From the NCBI RefSeq assembly GCF_000317305.3, contig NC_023036.2:4278001-4342000 (forward strand): 64,000 bases of DNA. Direction: 5' to 3'. Shown one piece after another: positions 43,356-52,436 of the stretch. The notes beneath the pieces are model-generated. The model saw nothing but the letters and a program-made list of their open reading frames with translations. It was not told where the DNA came from and ran no database searches. Every line of letters begins with the position of its first letter. Position 1 is the first letter of the stretch. Origin of the DNA: Mycolicibacterium neoaurum VKM Ac-1815D. Its GTDB lineage: Bacteria; Actinomycetota; Actinomycetes; Mycobacteriales; Mycobacteriaceae. A program made the position numbers and the translations under genes.

Positions 43356-44720
43356 GTGAGTTCCGCGCTGGACGGCCTGATCGCCGCATTGCCCGAGGGC
43401 ACCGTCGTCACCGACCCCGATATCGTCGCCTCCTATCGCCAGGACCGCGCCGCCGATCCCGATGCGGGCACCGCGCTGGCGGTGCTCCGCCCCCGGGGTA
43501 CCGAGGATGTGCAGACCATCGTCCGGTGGGCCGCGGCGAATGGGGTCGCCGTCATCCCGCGTGGCGCGGGCACCGGCCTGTCCGGTGGTGCGACGGCGCA
43601 GGACGGCAGCATCGTGCTGTCCACCGAACGGATGCGCGATATCACCGTCGACACCGCTACGCGCACGGCGGTGGTGCAGCCGGGACTGCTCAACGCCGAG
43701 GTGAAGAAGGTCGTCGCCGAGCACGGACTGTGGTACCCGCCGGACCCGTCCTCGTTCGAGATCTGCACCATCGGCGGGAACATCGCGACCAACGCCGGCG
43801 GGCTGTGCTGTGTGAAGTACGGCGTCACCACCGACTACGTGCTGGGCCTGGAGGTGGTTCTCGCCGACGGGACCGCCGTCCGCCTCGGTGGCCCGCGCCT
43901 GAAAGATGTTGCCGGACTGAGCCTGACGAAGTTGTTCGTCGGCAGCGAGGGAACCCTCGGCATCATCACCGAGGTGACGTTGCGGCTGCTGCCCCCGCAG
44001 CACCCGGCGTGCACCGTGGTGGCGACATTCGCCTCGGTGGAGGCCGCCGCAAATGCGGTCGTCACCATTACCGGCAAGATCAGGCCCTCGATGCTGGAAT
44101 TCATGGACGCCGCGGCCATCAACGCCGTCGAGGACAAACTCAAGATGGGCCTGGACCGCACCGCGGCCGCCATGATGGTGGCCGCCTCCGATGACCGCGG
44201 ACCGGCCGGGGCCGCCGACGCGGAGTTCATGGCCGAGGTGTTCACCGAGGCCGGTGCCACCGAGGTGTTCTCGACATCGGACCCGGCGGAGGGCGAAGCA
44301 TTCGTGGTGGCCCGCCGGTACGCCATTCCCGCCGTCGAGGCCAAGGGGTCGCTGCTGCTCGAGGATGTGGGCGTGCCGTTGCCCTCGCTGTCGCATCTGG
44401 TCGCCGGTATCGAGAAGATCGCCGCGCAGCACGATCTGCTGATCTCGGTGATCGCTCATGCCGGTGACGGCAACACCCACCCGCTGATCGTGTTCGACCC
44501 CGCCGATACCGATATGGCCCGCCGCGCCGAGATCGCGTTCGGCGAGATCATGGATCTCGCGGTGTCGCTGGGCGGCACCATCACCGGTGAGCACGGGGTG
44601 GGCCGGTTGAAGAAACCGTGGCTGGCCGGGTACCTGGGCCCCGAGGCGATGGAACTCAACCGCCGGATCAAGGCTGCCCTGGACCCGGCCGGAATCCTCA
44701 ACCCCGGCGCCGGGCTCTGA
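43356..44720 (+). CDS. FAD-linked oxidase, GlcD/D-lactate dehydrogenase type (Rv1257c-type)
   Basis: About 454 residues of the VAO/PCMH flavoprotein family. The FAD-binding blocks are VIPRGAGTGLSGGA and GGNIATNAGGLCCVKYG, then LFVGSEGTLGIITE. The C-terminal cap domain has VIAHAGDGNTHPLIVF and TGEHGVGRLKKPWL, which hold substrate-binding His residues of GlcD-like 2-hydroxyacid dehydrogenases. The likely reaction is oxidation of glycolate or D-lactate. The GTG at 43356 is preferred from the -10 spacing; a GTG directly before it (43353) gives 455 residues, the length recalled for Rv1257c. Confidence 0.88.
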   Translation: MSSALDGLIAALPEGTVVTDPDIVASYRQDRAADPDAGTALAVLRPRGTEDVQTIVRWAAANGVAVIPRGAGTGLSGGATAQDGSIVLSTERMRDITVDTATRTAVVQPGLLNAEVKKVVAEHGLWYPPDPSSFEICTIGGNIATNAGGLCCVKYGVTTDYVLGLEVVLADGTAVRLGGPRLKDVAGLSLTKLFVGSEGTLGIITEVTLRLLPPQHPACTVVATFASVEAAANAVVTITGKIRPSMLEFMDAAAINAVEDKLKMGLDRTAAAMMVAASDDRGPAGAADAEFMAEVFTEAGATEVFSTSDPAEGEAFVVARRYAIPAVEAKGSLLLEDVGVPLPSLSHLVAGIEKIAAQHDLLISVIAHAGDGNTHPLIVFDPADTDMARRAEIAFGEIMDLAVSLGGTITGEHGVGRLKKPWLAGYLGPEAMELNRRIKAALDPAGILNPGAGL

Positions 44721-44733
44721 TCGAGGCGCCGCG

Positions 44734-46464
44734 TCAGCGACCGGCAACCTGCCAGGCCGATGCGTCGGTCTGCTCGGTCCAGAACCGGGCGAACCGGCCA
44801 CCGACAGCCAGCAACTCGTCGATGGAACCGTCCTCGACGATCCGCCCGCCCTCGACGAACAGCACGCGTTCGGCTCCCTGGATGCTGGCCAACCGGTGCG
44901 CGACGATGACCCGGGTCCGGTCGCGCAGGTCGGCGGTCAACGCCGCGACGACGGCGGCCTCGTTCTCGGTGTCCAACGCGCTGGTGGCCTCGTCGACAAG
45001 CAGCACCGGAGCCGGTTTGATCAGCGCACGAGCGATGCTCACCCGCTGACGCTCACCCCCGGACAGGGCCGAGCCGGCCTCCCCCACCACCGTGCGATCA
45101 CCGTCGGGCAATCGTTCGGTGAGCTCGTCGACCCGCGCGAGTGCGGTTGCCGCACGGTAGGACTGCCCCCCCGCATGTGGCTCGCCGATCAGGATGTTCT
45201 CACGCAGTGACCCGTCGAACAGGTAGGGGTGCTGGAACACCATGCTGATCGCCGCGCGCCGCGCCGCCGGGTCGAGTTGCGCCAAATCCTGTCCGTCGAA
45301 CAGCACGCGGCCGCTGTCGGGTTCGTGCAGACCGGCGATCAGGCCGAGGATGGTGCTCTTACCCGAACCGGACGGTCCGACGATCGCGGTGGTGGTACCC
45401 GGTTCGAGGGTGAAGCTGAGCCCGTCCAGAACCGTCGATTCGCCGTACCCGAAAGACAACCGCTCGAATTCGATGCGGGGTGCGCGGTCACCGGGCAACA
45501 CATCGGCGCCCGCGCTGCGGGTGGGGGCATCGAGCACCTGTTGGATCCTGGCCAGCGTGGCGCGGGTGGATTCCAGCGCACCGGACAACTCACTCAGGAC
45601 GGTAAACGGTTCCAGATAGCGTGCGATGACCACGATGAGCGCGACCGCCTCGGGCACCGTCAACGCACCGCGCACCGTGAGAATGGTTGCGGCCGCAGCG
45701 AAGACGATCAGCGCGAGTTGGCTGGCCAGGCTGAACAGGAGCTGCCCGGGAACCTGCATGGTGAGCAGCCGCAGGCCGGCTCCGTGCTGGGCCTGCAGCG
45801 CGGAGCCCACCAGACTGCGGGCGGGCTCGACGCGGCGTGCCGCACGCAACGCCTGCTGGGTGCGGGCGAACTCGATGATCCGTTCGGTGAGCGCGGTGTT
45901 GGCGTCGGCGGCGATACGGTCGGCGCCGCGGGTCAGCCGACCCGAGCACCACAGGGCGCCGAGCAGCACCGCGACGCCGGCCAGTGCGGCCAGCCCGAGC
46001 GGCACCGAGATCGTCAACAGGGCAAGCGATATCGCCGTGGGAAGCAGCACGGCACCGATCAGCGGGGTCAGCAGGTTGACCACCAGGCCGACCAGCTCCG
46101 GTCCGGTGGCCGCGATGGCCGCCCGGGTGGTCGCGGTGTTGTCCTGAGACAGCCAATCCAGTCGGATATCCGGGAGCCGGTCGGCCATATCGTGCTGGGT
46201 GTTGTCCAGCACGGCAAAGCCGATATCGAAACCGAGTGCCGCCGTGCGGGTGTCGATCACCCAGCCGGCCACGGTGACCGCCGTCAGCCAGCCAAGCCAA
46301 CCCCAGGCGTCACCGGGTGTGGTGCTGAACAGCGCGGCGACCAGCGGCACCAACAGCACCACGCCGACCGCCCGCAGCACCACCGAGACGACGGCCAGCA
46401 CGGTGTACAGGCCGACCTTGTTGCGCCGGTCGGCGGGGATCAGGGCCAACAGGGTGCGGATCAT
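44734..46464 (-). CDS. irtB: siderophore ABC importer subunit IrtB
   Basis: A 576-residue half-transporter: six spans then an ATPase with Walker A GPSGSGKST, signature LSGGERQRVSI and Walker B VLLVDEATSALD. IrtAB has an exporter fold but imports ferric carboxymycobactin/mycobactin across the inner membrane. The ATG at 46464 overlaps the irtA stop (ATGA). Length matches M. tuberculosis IrtB (579). Position is unusual: irtAB is Rv1348-Rv1349 in M. tuberculosis, whereas here it separates the Rv1257c and Rv1256c homologues. Confidence 0.9.
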   Translation of the reverse strand: MIRTLLALIPADRRNKVGLYTVLAVVSVVLRAVGVVLLVPLVAALFSTTPGDAWGWLGWLTAVTVAGWVIDTRTAALGFDIGFAVLDNTQHDMADRLPDIRLDWLSQDNTATTRAAIAATGPELVGLVVNLLTPLIGAVLLPTAISLALLTISVPLGLAALAGVAVLLGALWCSGRLTRGADRIAADANTALTERIIEFARTQQALRAARRVEPARSLVGSALQAQHGAGLRLLTMQVPGQLLFSLASQLALIVFAAAATILTVRGALTVPEAVALIVVIARYLEPFTVLSELSGALESTRATLARIQQVLDAPTRSAGADVLPGDRAPRIEFERLSFGYGESTVLDGLSFTLEPGTTTAIVGPSGSGKSTILGLIAGLHEPDSGRVLFDGQDLAQLDPAARRAAISMVFQHPYLFDGSLRENILIGEPHAGGQSYRAATALARVDELTERLPDGDRTVVGEAGSALSGGERQRVSIARALIKPAPVLLVDEATSALDTENEAAVVAALTADLRDRTRVIVAHRLASIQGAERVLFVEGGRIVEDGSIDELLAVGGRFARFWTEQTDASAWQVAGR

Positions 46465-49028
46465 CGGGTGGCCTCCGCGGCTTCGGCGGTGGGGTGCGCC
46501 GATTCCCACAGCGCCCGGTAGCGCCCGTCTGCGGCGAGCAGTTGTTCGTGGGTTCCGGCCTCGGCGATCACGCCGTCGTCGAGGACGACGATCTGGTCGG
46601 CGTGGGTGATGGTGTGCAAACGGTGCGCGATGACGAGCACGGTCCGGTCCTTGGTCAATCGGTTGATCGCCTGCTGCACAAGGTATTCCGATTCCGGGTC
46701 GGCGAATGCGGTGGCCTCGTCGAGGATCAGCACCGGGGTGTCGGCCAGGATGGCGCGGGCGATGGTCAGGCGTTGCCGCTCCCCACCGGACAGTCCCGCA
46801 CCGGAGCCGAGCACCGTGTCGTAGCCCTGCGGCATGCCCTCGATACGGTCGTGGATGCGGGCGTCGCGGGCGGCGGCGATGATCCGGTCGATATCGGCGT
46901 CCGGATCGGCGAGAGCGATATTGTCGGCGACGCTACCGTGCACCAGCTGTGCGTCCTGCAGCACGAATCCCACCCGCCGGTACAGCTCGTCGGCCGACAG
47001 CGCGCGGATATCGTCACCGCCGATACTGATGGCGCCCTGCTGGATGTCGTGGAACCGGGCCAGCAGCGCGGCGAGTGTGGACTTGCCCGAGCCCGACGGC
47101 CCGACCAGGGCGGTGACCGTCCCGGGTGCCAGGGTCAGCGAAACATCCTTGATCACCGGAACTTCGGGTCGGTAACCGAAGCTCACGCGGTCGAAGACCA
47201 CCGCGCGTGCGACGCCGTCGGCGCCGGTCGCGAGATTCTCGCGGACGGTCAGCTCGGGTTCGTCCAGCACGCTCTGCACCCGGCGGGCGGCGAGCGTGCC
47301 GCCCTGGATACCGGCCAACCCGTAGCCGATACCCAGCAGCCGCGCCCCGAACGTCGTGCCCAGCAACAGGAATGGCAGCAGATCGACGGGGTCGAGCGCA
47401 CCGCCGATGACCAGCGGGGTGCCCACGGCCATGATCAGCCACAGGAACGTCGTCGGCCTGGTCACCAGGTCCATCAGCGTCTTCTTGCCGATGAAAGGGC
47501 GCTGCCAATCGACGAGGAAGGCGATGTAGTCGTCGAGCCGAGTGCGGAAACTCGACGATGCGGCGCCGCCGAAGATGCGGACGACGGGCTGACCCTCGAG
47601 GTAGGCGCCCGCCTCCCCGCTCATCCGTTCGGCCCATTTGGGCGCCTGGGTGATCTTGTTGCCGGATTGGATGGTCATCACCGACATCAGCACCAGGTAG
47701 ACGAGCACCGGGCCGAAGAGCACCAGGGCGATGCGCCAGTCCACGACGAAGAGGTACACCAGCACCGCCACGGGCGCGATGACCGCGGCGACCGCGTCGG
47801 GGATGGCGTGGGTGATCAGGTAGTGCAGCGACAGGGTGTCGTCCTGGACGAGCTGTTTGATCGATCCCGATCCGCGGGCGGTGAACCAACCCAACGGTAG
47901 TCGCGACAGCTTTGTCAGCAGCCTGCCGCGCAGGTCCCTGGCGAACGCCGCGTCCACCCGGTGCAGCCACAGCGCCAGGGCCGCGGTCAGGAAGGTGCCG
48001 GTACCCAACAGCGCGAGCGCGGCAATACCCAGGTCCCACAGCCGGTCCGCGTCGGCACCGGCAAGCAGCAGCCGGGCCAACTCGACCAGCAACACGAACG
48101 GCGCCAGCTCGACCAGGGTGATCAGCGCCTGCAGGACGCCGGAGATGATCATGGTCTTCTTCAGCGGCGCCAACAGCCGGCCCGCGGCCTGCGCCCGCCA
48201 GGTACCGGTCGGCGCCGGCCGCGGCGTGTGCGCCGGCTCGGGTGCCGCAACGGGAGTCTCGACCGTCGGTTCGTCACCGCGCGTGCTGCCCATGGCACGG
48301 CCCTCGGTCCAGTAGGCCTGGGCGTGGATCTCCTGTTTGGGGAAGCCGAATTCGTCGCGCAGCCGGGTCCGCAGACCCTTGAGCGTGCCGGCCTCGGGGC
48401 CGGCCCAGGCGTACCAGTTGGACCAGTCGCGGGATTCGATCGCAGCGGTGATCGCGGCGGCATCGGTCCGCGGCACCCGGTGCACCCGCAACCGCGGATG
48501 CTCGGCCAGTGGGATCAGCGGGTCGTCGTCATGGTGTTGCTCCAGGTACACCTCGACGGGGATGTCGTGCGGGACGGCGCCGATGATGCCGTTGATGGCC
48601 GGCTGGGAGGCACTGTCGCCGATCAACAGGTAGCCGGCGGGCCGGTCCGCCGGATCCTCGGGGACCGAGAAACCCTTGGATCCCATGACCATTGCCGCGA
48701 TCGTGGCACCGGGTGTGACATCGGCGGCCCAGCGGGATGCCGGGCCGGCGGGCTCGTGCAGCACCACATCGATGGCGAAGTGTCCGGTGGTCGGGTCGGA
48801 TTCCGAGAGCGTGTACGCGCGCTGGAACTCGGTGTCGGTGCCGTCGGGATCGGGGAACCAGAAGCGCAGCCACGAGGTGGGTTCGGCGGACGAGTCCTCG
48901 AAGATCGTCGGTGACACCATCTGGATGCGCACACAGTGCGGGGCCAACCGTTCGGTACCCAGCACGGTCACCTGGTGATCGCGCGCACCGAAACCGCGCA
49001 TCATCACGCCCTGGAATCCGCGTGCCAT
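46461..49028 (-). CDS. irtA: siderophore ABC importer subunit IrtA with siderophore-interacting reductase domain
   Basis: 855 residues. About 1-250 is a siderophore-interacting (SIP) FAD reductase domain (RAYTLSESDPTTGHFAIDVVLH, YLLIGDSASQPAINGI, WYAWAGPEAGTLKGLR), which reduces ferric siderophore at the cytoplasmic face. A linker rich in Pro/Ala follows, then six spans (about 290-590) and an ATPase (Walker A GPSGSGKST, signature LSGGERQRLTI, Walker B LILDEATAFADPE). Strong ribosome site AAGGAGG before the ATG at 49028, and an IdeR-type iron box 43-61 bases upstream. Length matches IrtA of M. tuberculosis (859). It is the first gene of irtA-irtB. Confidence 0.93.
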   Translation of the reverse strand: MARGFQGVMMRGFGARDHQVTVLGTERLAPHCVRIQMVSPTIFEDSSAEPTSWLRFWFPDPDGTDTEFQRAYTLSESDPTTGHFAIDVVLHEPAGPASRWAADVTPGATIAAMVMGSKGFSVPEDPADRPAGYLLIGDSASQPAINGIIGAVPHDIPVEVYLEQHHDDDPLIPLAEHPRLRVHRVPRTDAAAITAAIESRDWSNWYAWAGPEAGTLKGLRTRLRDEFGFPKQEIHAQAYWTEGRAMGSTRGDEPTVETPVAAPEPAHTPRPAPTGTWRAQAAGRLLAPLKKTMIISGVLQALITLVELAPFVLLVELARLLLAGADADRLWDLGIAALALLGTGTFLTAALALWLHRVDAAFARDLRGRLLTKLSRLPLGWFTARGSGSIKQLVQDDTLSLHYLITHAIPDAVAAVIAPVAVLVYLFVVDWRIALVLFGPVLVYLVLMSVMTIQSGNKITQAPKWAERMSGEAGAYLEGQPVVRIFGGAASSSFRTRLDDYIAFLVDWQRPFIGKKTLMDLVTRPTTFLWLIMAVGTPLVIGGALDPVDLLPFLLLGTTFGARLLGIGYGLAGIQGGTLAARRVQSVLDEPELTVRENLATGADGVARAVVFDRVSFGYRPEVPVIKDVSLTLAPGTVTALVGPSGSGKSTLAALLARFHDIQQGAISIGGDDIRALSADELYRRVGFVLQDAQLVHGSVADNIALADPDADIDRIIAAARDARIHDRIEGMPQGYDTVLGSGAGLSGGERQRLTIARAILADTPVLILDEATAFADPESEYLVQQAINRLTKDRTVLVIAHRLHTITHADQIVVLDDGVIAEAGTHEQLLAADGRYRALWESAHPTAEAAEATR

Positions 49029-49070
49029 CTCGGGGCCTCCTTCTCAGATGCCACCGGTCTGCATCCGTTA

Positions 49071-49089
49071 GGAGTTTAGGCTAGCCTTA
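49071..49089 (-). promoter_or_regulatory. IdeR iron box upstream of irtAB
   Basis: The plus-strand sequence GGAGTTTAGGCTAGCCTTA matches the 19-bp IdeR consensus TTAGGTTAGGCTAACCTAA at 14 positions, with the central TTAGGCTA-CCT intact. Iron-loaded IdeR would repress irtAB here. Confidence 0.7.
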
Positions 49090-49124
49090 CCCGCCGCCCG
49101 ATCCGGGCGCACCTCGGCGCGCGC

Positions 49125-49904
49125 TCAGTGGGTGTAGAGCTCCGGGCGGCGCAACCGCAGATAGTTCACGTGCCCGCCGAGCGCGCTGCGCAACGCGAGG
49201 TCGACGGTGAGGACGTCGTCGTCGCGGCCGAGTTCGGCCACCACCCGGCCGTCGGGGTCGACCGCGCGGCTGCCACCGCAGAATCGGTGCCCGATCTCGG
49301 CACCGCACCGGTTGGCGTAGACCAGCGGCAACCGGTTCTCCAGCGCGCGGGACTGTGCGGCGATCAGGTGATCGTTGTACAGCGGATCCATGTTGGCCGA
49401 GCTGACCACCAGCAGCTGCGCCCCGCCGTCGGCCAGGGTGCGGGCCACCTCCGGGAACTCCATGTCGAAGCAGTTCACCAGGCCCACCCGCAGCTCGCCG
49501 AGCTGCGCGACCACCAGCCGGTCCCCGGCGGTGAACGCCTGTGCCTCGGCGTCGAACAGGTGTGTCTTTCGGTAGTTGGCGACCAACACGCCGGAGGCGT
49601 CGATGGCGGCCATCGAGTTGTAGGGCTTGCCCGGCCCTGGCTCCAGGTAACCGCCCACGAACGCGGTGCCGGCCGCGGCGCAGGCCGCGGCGATCTCGGC
49701 CATTGCCTGCTCCGGCGGGGCGGCCAACTCGTCGAGATCGTCGATCTCGTAACCGGTGAGGGCCAGTTCGGGCACCACCACCAGATCGGCGTCGGCGTGC
49801 CGGCGGACGAGTGCGCTGAGCCGGGCGCTGTTGCGCGCGATATCGCGTGCGGCGACGTCGAGTTGAGCGATCGCGACTCGGACGGTGTCAGCGCTGTCGG
49901 CCAT
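49125..49904 (-). CDS. carbon-nitrogen hydrolase (nitrilase superfamily)
   Basis: 259 residues with the complete nitrilase-superfamily triad: Glu46 (VVPELALTGYE), Lys113 (ANYRKTHLF) and nucleophile Cys145 (GLVNCFDMEFPE). The size and GLVNCFDMEFPE context fit aliphatic amidase/omega-amidase-type members acting on small amides. The start is the ATG at 49904; the 13-residue extension upstream overlaps the divergent promoter. There is no operon partner: irtA is upstream of its 3' end on the same strand but oriented away from it, with 96 bases between. Substrate not predictable. Confidence 0.85.
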   Translation of the reverse strand: MADSADTVRVAIAQLDVAARDIARNSARLSALVRRHADADLVVVPELALTGYEIDDLDELAAPPEQAMAEIAAACAAAGTAFVGGYLEPGPGKPYNSMAAIDASGVLVANYRKTHLFDAEAQAFTAGDRLVVAQLGELRVGLVNCFDMEFPEVARTLADGGAQLLVVSSANMDPLYNDHLIAAQSRALENRLPLVYANRCGAEIGHRFCGGSRAVDPDGRVVAELGRDDDVLTVDLALRSALGGHVNYLRLRRPELYTH

Positions 49905-50006
49905 CTGGCCATTCTGCAGCAGCGGCGTGGCGAACCGGCCCACGAAGGCACGAGTACGCCGTTACGCTCCTGGACACGGGTGTTTCGCTTGGGGAGGCGG
50001 ACGGGG

Positions 50007-51179
50007 ATGGCGGTGCGCGGGGGCGGACGTGTGTATGTGATGCGGCGTGCGGGGGCGGCCGCGGCCATGGCTGCGGCCGCTCTGCTGTTCGGAATCGGCG
50101 GGGCCGGGATGGCGCAGGCCGACGAGCCGAGTTCCACGAGCACGGCGAGCGCGCAGCAGGACGTAGCGACCGCATCGGATCCGGCGCCCGAGACGGCCTC
50201 CGTGCGGTTGGCCGACGGCGGTGCGATCTCCGGACCGGACGATCACGACCGCGATGCCGCGGTGGGTACCGATCACCCGAGCACGGGCCGGGTCGCGACG
50301 CGCGCGCGGGCGCTGCTCGATGACGACGACCCGCTGGCCGAGGCCGCTGCGCGCGCCGAACCGGCGACCCTGCCCGCACCGACCGACGAGATGTCCACGG
50401 CGCACGGTGATATCGGAAAGTGGATGCTCACGCCCGCGGGCCAGATCTCCGACTGGGGCGGTAAGCAACACGACGGCCGGACGCTGTTGGAGGCGGTGAA
50501 CGTGATCATCGTCGATCCGCGGTCGACGTCGCCGGGGCAGGCCGGGCGTCGGCTCAACCAGGCGATGTTCGCGTCCGGATTCCCGGCCCAGCCGCTGCAC
50601 AGCTTCGGGTTCCAGGGACGCATCGACGATGTCGCCTACGGCCAACAGCCGGGCGGGGTGCTGCTGAGCTACTCCGACGATTTCTTCCTGCGCCAGAACC
50701 ACCATGGCCGGATATTCGGGCCGGATCCGATCGAGACCGCGACCGGGTTCGTCTGGAGTGGCGCGTTCTCCACCGAGCGGGTCGCGTTCACCGGGTGGCT
50801 TCCCGGCCATGCCTATGTCTCGTCGAATCAGGCGCGGGATTCGCTGGCGACGGCGTTGGTCACGAGCGGGCACGCCACGTTCGGCGGTCTCGTCGCGCTG
50901 GACAATGCCTATCAGAGCCTGACCACCACCACCGGTGACCATGACGGATTCGCCGTCGTGCTGGTGCTCACCGGGGTCGGCGGTCCGTCGCGGCGCGAGA
51001 CGCTGGTGAGCACACGGGGCGCGGCCACCTCCGGGATCGTGGCCGCCGCGGTGACGGCCGAGCGGACCTGTCCGGTCCTCCCGTCGACGTCGGTGGGGCC
51101 GACGCAATGTCAGCCAGACGGCCCCGTTGTTGCCATACCCGCGCGACGAGCTCTTGACAGTCCTTTCCAATTGTCGTAG
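50007..51179 (+). CDS. secreted protein of unknown function
   Basis: 390 residues. A cleavable signal peptide (MRRAGAAAAMAAAALLFGI...AQADE) is followed by a Ser/Thr/Ala/Asp-rich region (about 40-120) and a folded C-terminal domain (about 150-320). The latter has VNVIIVDPRSTSPGQAGRRL, SFGFQGRIDDVAYG and RQNHHGRIFGPDP, faintly reminiscent of the LssY C-terminal domain, but I would not assign it. The start at 50007 has GGGGAGG nine bases upstream; an ATG at 50040 also gives a clean signal peptide. Its last codons contain the -35 of the next gene. Confidence 0.7.
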   Translation: MAVRGGGRVYVMRRAGAAAAMAAAALLFGIGGAGMAQADEPSSTSTASAQQDVATASDPAPETASVRLADGGAISGPDDHDRDAAVGTDHPSTGRVATRARALLDDDDPLAEAAARAEPATLPAPTDEMSTAHGDIGKWMLTPAGQISDWGGKQHDGRTLLEAVNVIIVDPRSTSPGQAGRRLNQAMFASGFPAQPLHSFGFQGRIDDVAYGQQPGGVLLSYSDDFFLRQNHHGRIFGPDPIETATGFVWSGAFSTERVAFTGWLPGHAYVSSNQARDSLATALVTSGHATFGGLVALDNAYQSLTTTTGDHDGFAVVLVLTGVGGPSRRETLVSTRGAATSGIVAAAVTAERTCPVLPSTSVGPTQCQPDGPVVAIPARRALDSPFQLS

Positions 51180-51182
51180 TTA
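51154..51182 (+). promoter_or_regulatory. consensus promoter of the cyp130-tetR operon
   Basis: TTGACA (51154-51159), a 17-base spacer, then TAGTTA (51177-51182), six bases before the cytochrome ATG. Predicted transcription start is the A of the ATG. The -35 lies within the end of the upstream coding region. Confidence 0.65.
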
Positions 51183-51208
51183 TGAGACATGACGGCTCAA
51201 ATGTCTCA
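51183..51208. promoter_or_regulatory. inverted repeat operator over the cyp130 start codon
   Basis: TGAGACAT (51183-51190) and ATGTCTCA (51201-51208) form a perfect 8-bp inverted repeat with a ten-base spacer, covering the transcription start and first codons. The downstream TetR-family gene is the obvious candidate regulator. Confidence 0.6.
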
Positions 51209-52436
51209 CGATGCGGTGTTCCAGCTGGCGACCGCCCAGACCTGGCCCGATCCGTGGCCGATGTACCGGGCCCTGCGTGACCACGACCCGGTGCACCATG
51301 TCCGCACCGATCACCCCGACCGCGACTACCCCGGCCACGACTACTACGTGCTGTCCCGGCATGCCGACATCTGGGCCGCCGCCCGCGATCACCGCACCTT
51401 CTCCTCGGCCGAGGGCCTCACGGTCAACTACGGCGAGCTGGAGATGATCGGACTGACCGACAATCCGCCGATGGTCATGCAGGATCCACCGGTGCACACC
51501 GAATTTCGCAAGTTGGTGGCACGCGGCTTCACCCCGCGGCAGGTGGAGGCGGCGGAGCCCAAGGTGCGCGACTTCGTCGTCGACCGCATCGAGAGGTTGC
51601 GCGCCGACGGCGGCGGCGACATCGTCGCCGAGCTGTTCAAACCGCTGCCGTCGATGGTCGTCGCCCATTACCTTGGGGTGCCCGACGAGGACCGCGGTCA
51701 GTTCGACGGCTGGACCGACGCGATTGTCGCCGCCAACACCGCCGACGGGGGCATCGGCGGCGCACTGGAAAGCCTCGGCGACGCGCTCGGCGCCATGATG
51801 GCCTACTTCACCGCGCTGATCGAGAAGCGGCGCGCCGAACCGGCGGACGACACCGTGTCACATCTGGTGGCCGCCGGGGTCGGCGCCGACGGGGACATCG
51901 CCGGGGTGCTGGCCATCCTGGCCTTCACTTTCACCATGGTCACCGGTGGGAACGACACCACGACCGGAATGCTGGGCGGCTCGGTGCAACTGCTGCACCG
52001 ACACCCCGACCAACGCCGGTTACTCGTCGAACATCCGGACCTGATCGACGATGCGGTCGACGAGTTCCTCCGGCTGACCTCACCGGTACAGGGGTTGGCG
52101 CGCACCACGACCTGCGATGCCACGGTGGGCGACACCACGATTCCCGCCGGCCGCAAGGTGCTGCTGCTCTACGGTTCGGGCAATCACGACGAACGCCAAT
52201 ATGGTTCCGACGCCGAGCAACTCGATGTCCGGCGTAGGCCGCGCAACATCCTGACCTTCAGCCACGGTGCGCACCACTGCCTGGGGGCCGCGGCCGCCAG
52301 GATGCAGTCGCGGGTCGCGCTGCAGGAATTACTGCGCCGGATACCGGATTTCGAGGTCGACCTGGACAGGGTGACGTGGGCCGGTGGCAGCTATGTGCGG
52401 CGGCCACTGTCGGTACCGTTCACCGTATGCCGATGA
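51189..52436 (+). CDS. cyp130: cytochrome P450, CYP130 family
   Basis: A 415-residue cytochrome P450. The I-helix oxygen-activation motif is VTGGNDTTTG, the K-helix ExxR is in DEFLRLTSP, and the heme-ligand loop FSHGAHHCLGAAAARM contains the axial Cys. The text matches M. tuberculosis CYP130 as I recall it over long stretches (for example TVNYGELEMIGL, PPVHTEFRKLV), and the TetR neighbour is the same. It is a soluble monooxygenase needing ferredoxin; the natural substrate is unknown to me. The mRNA is predicted leaderless. An internal ATG at 51201 is an alternative start. Confidence 0.93.
   Translation: MTAQMSHDAVFQLATAQTWPDPWPMYRALRDHDPVHHVRTDHPDRDYPGHDYYVLSRHADIWAAARDHRTFSSAEGLTVNYGELEMIGLTDNPPMVMQDPPVHTEFRKLVARGFTPRQVEAAEPKVRDFVVDRIERLRADGGGDIVAELFKPLPSMVVAHYLGVPDEDRGQFDGWTDAIVAANTADGGIGGALESLGDALGAMMAYFTALIEKRRAEPADDTVSHLVAAGVGADGDIAGVLAILAFTFTMVTGGNDTTTGMLGGSVQLLHRHPDQRRLLVEHPDLIDDAVDEFLRLTSPVQGLARTTTCDATVGDTTIPAGRKVLLLYGSGNHDERQYGSDAEQLDVRRRPRNILTFSHGAHHCLGAAAARMQSRVALQELLRRIPDFEVDLDRVTWAGGSYVRRPLSVPFTVCR

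Noticed and set aside
49128..50006. In-frame extension of the secreted protein back to 49128
   Set aside because: It is antisense to the nitrilase-like gene with an intact catalytic triad; a signal peptide starts only near 50007-50040.
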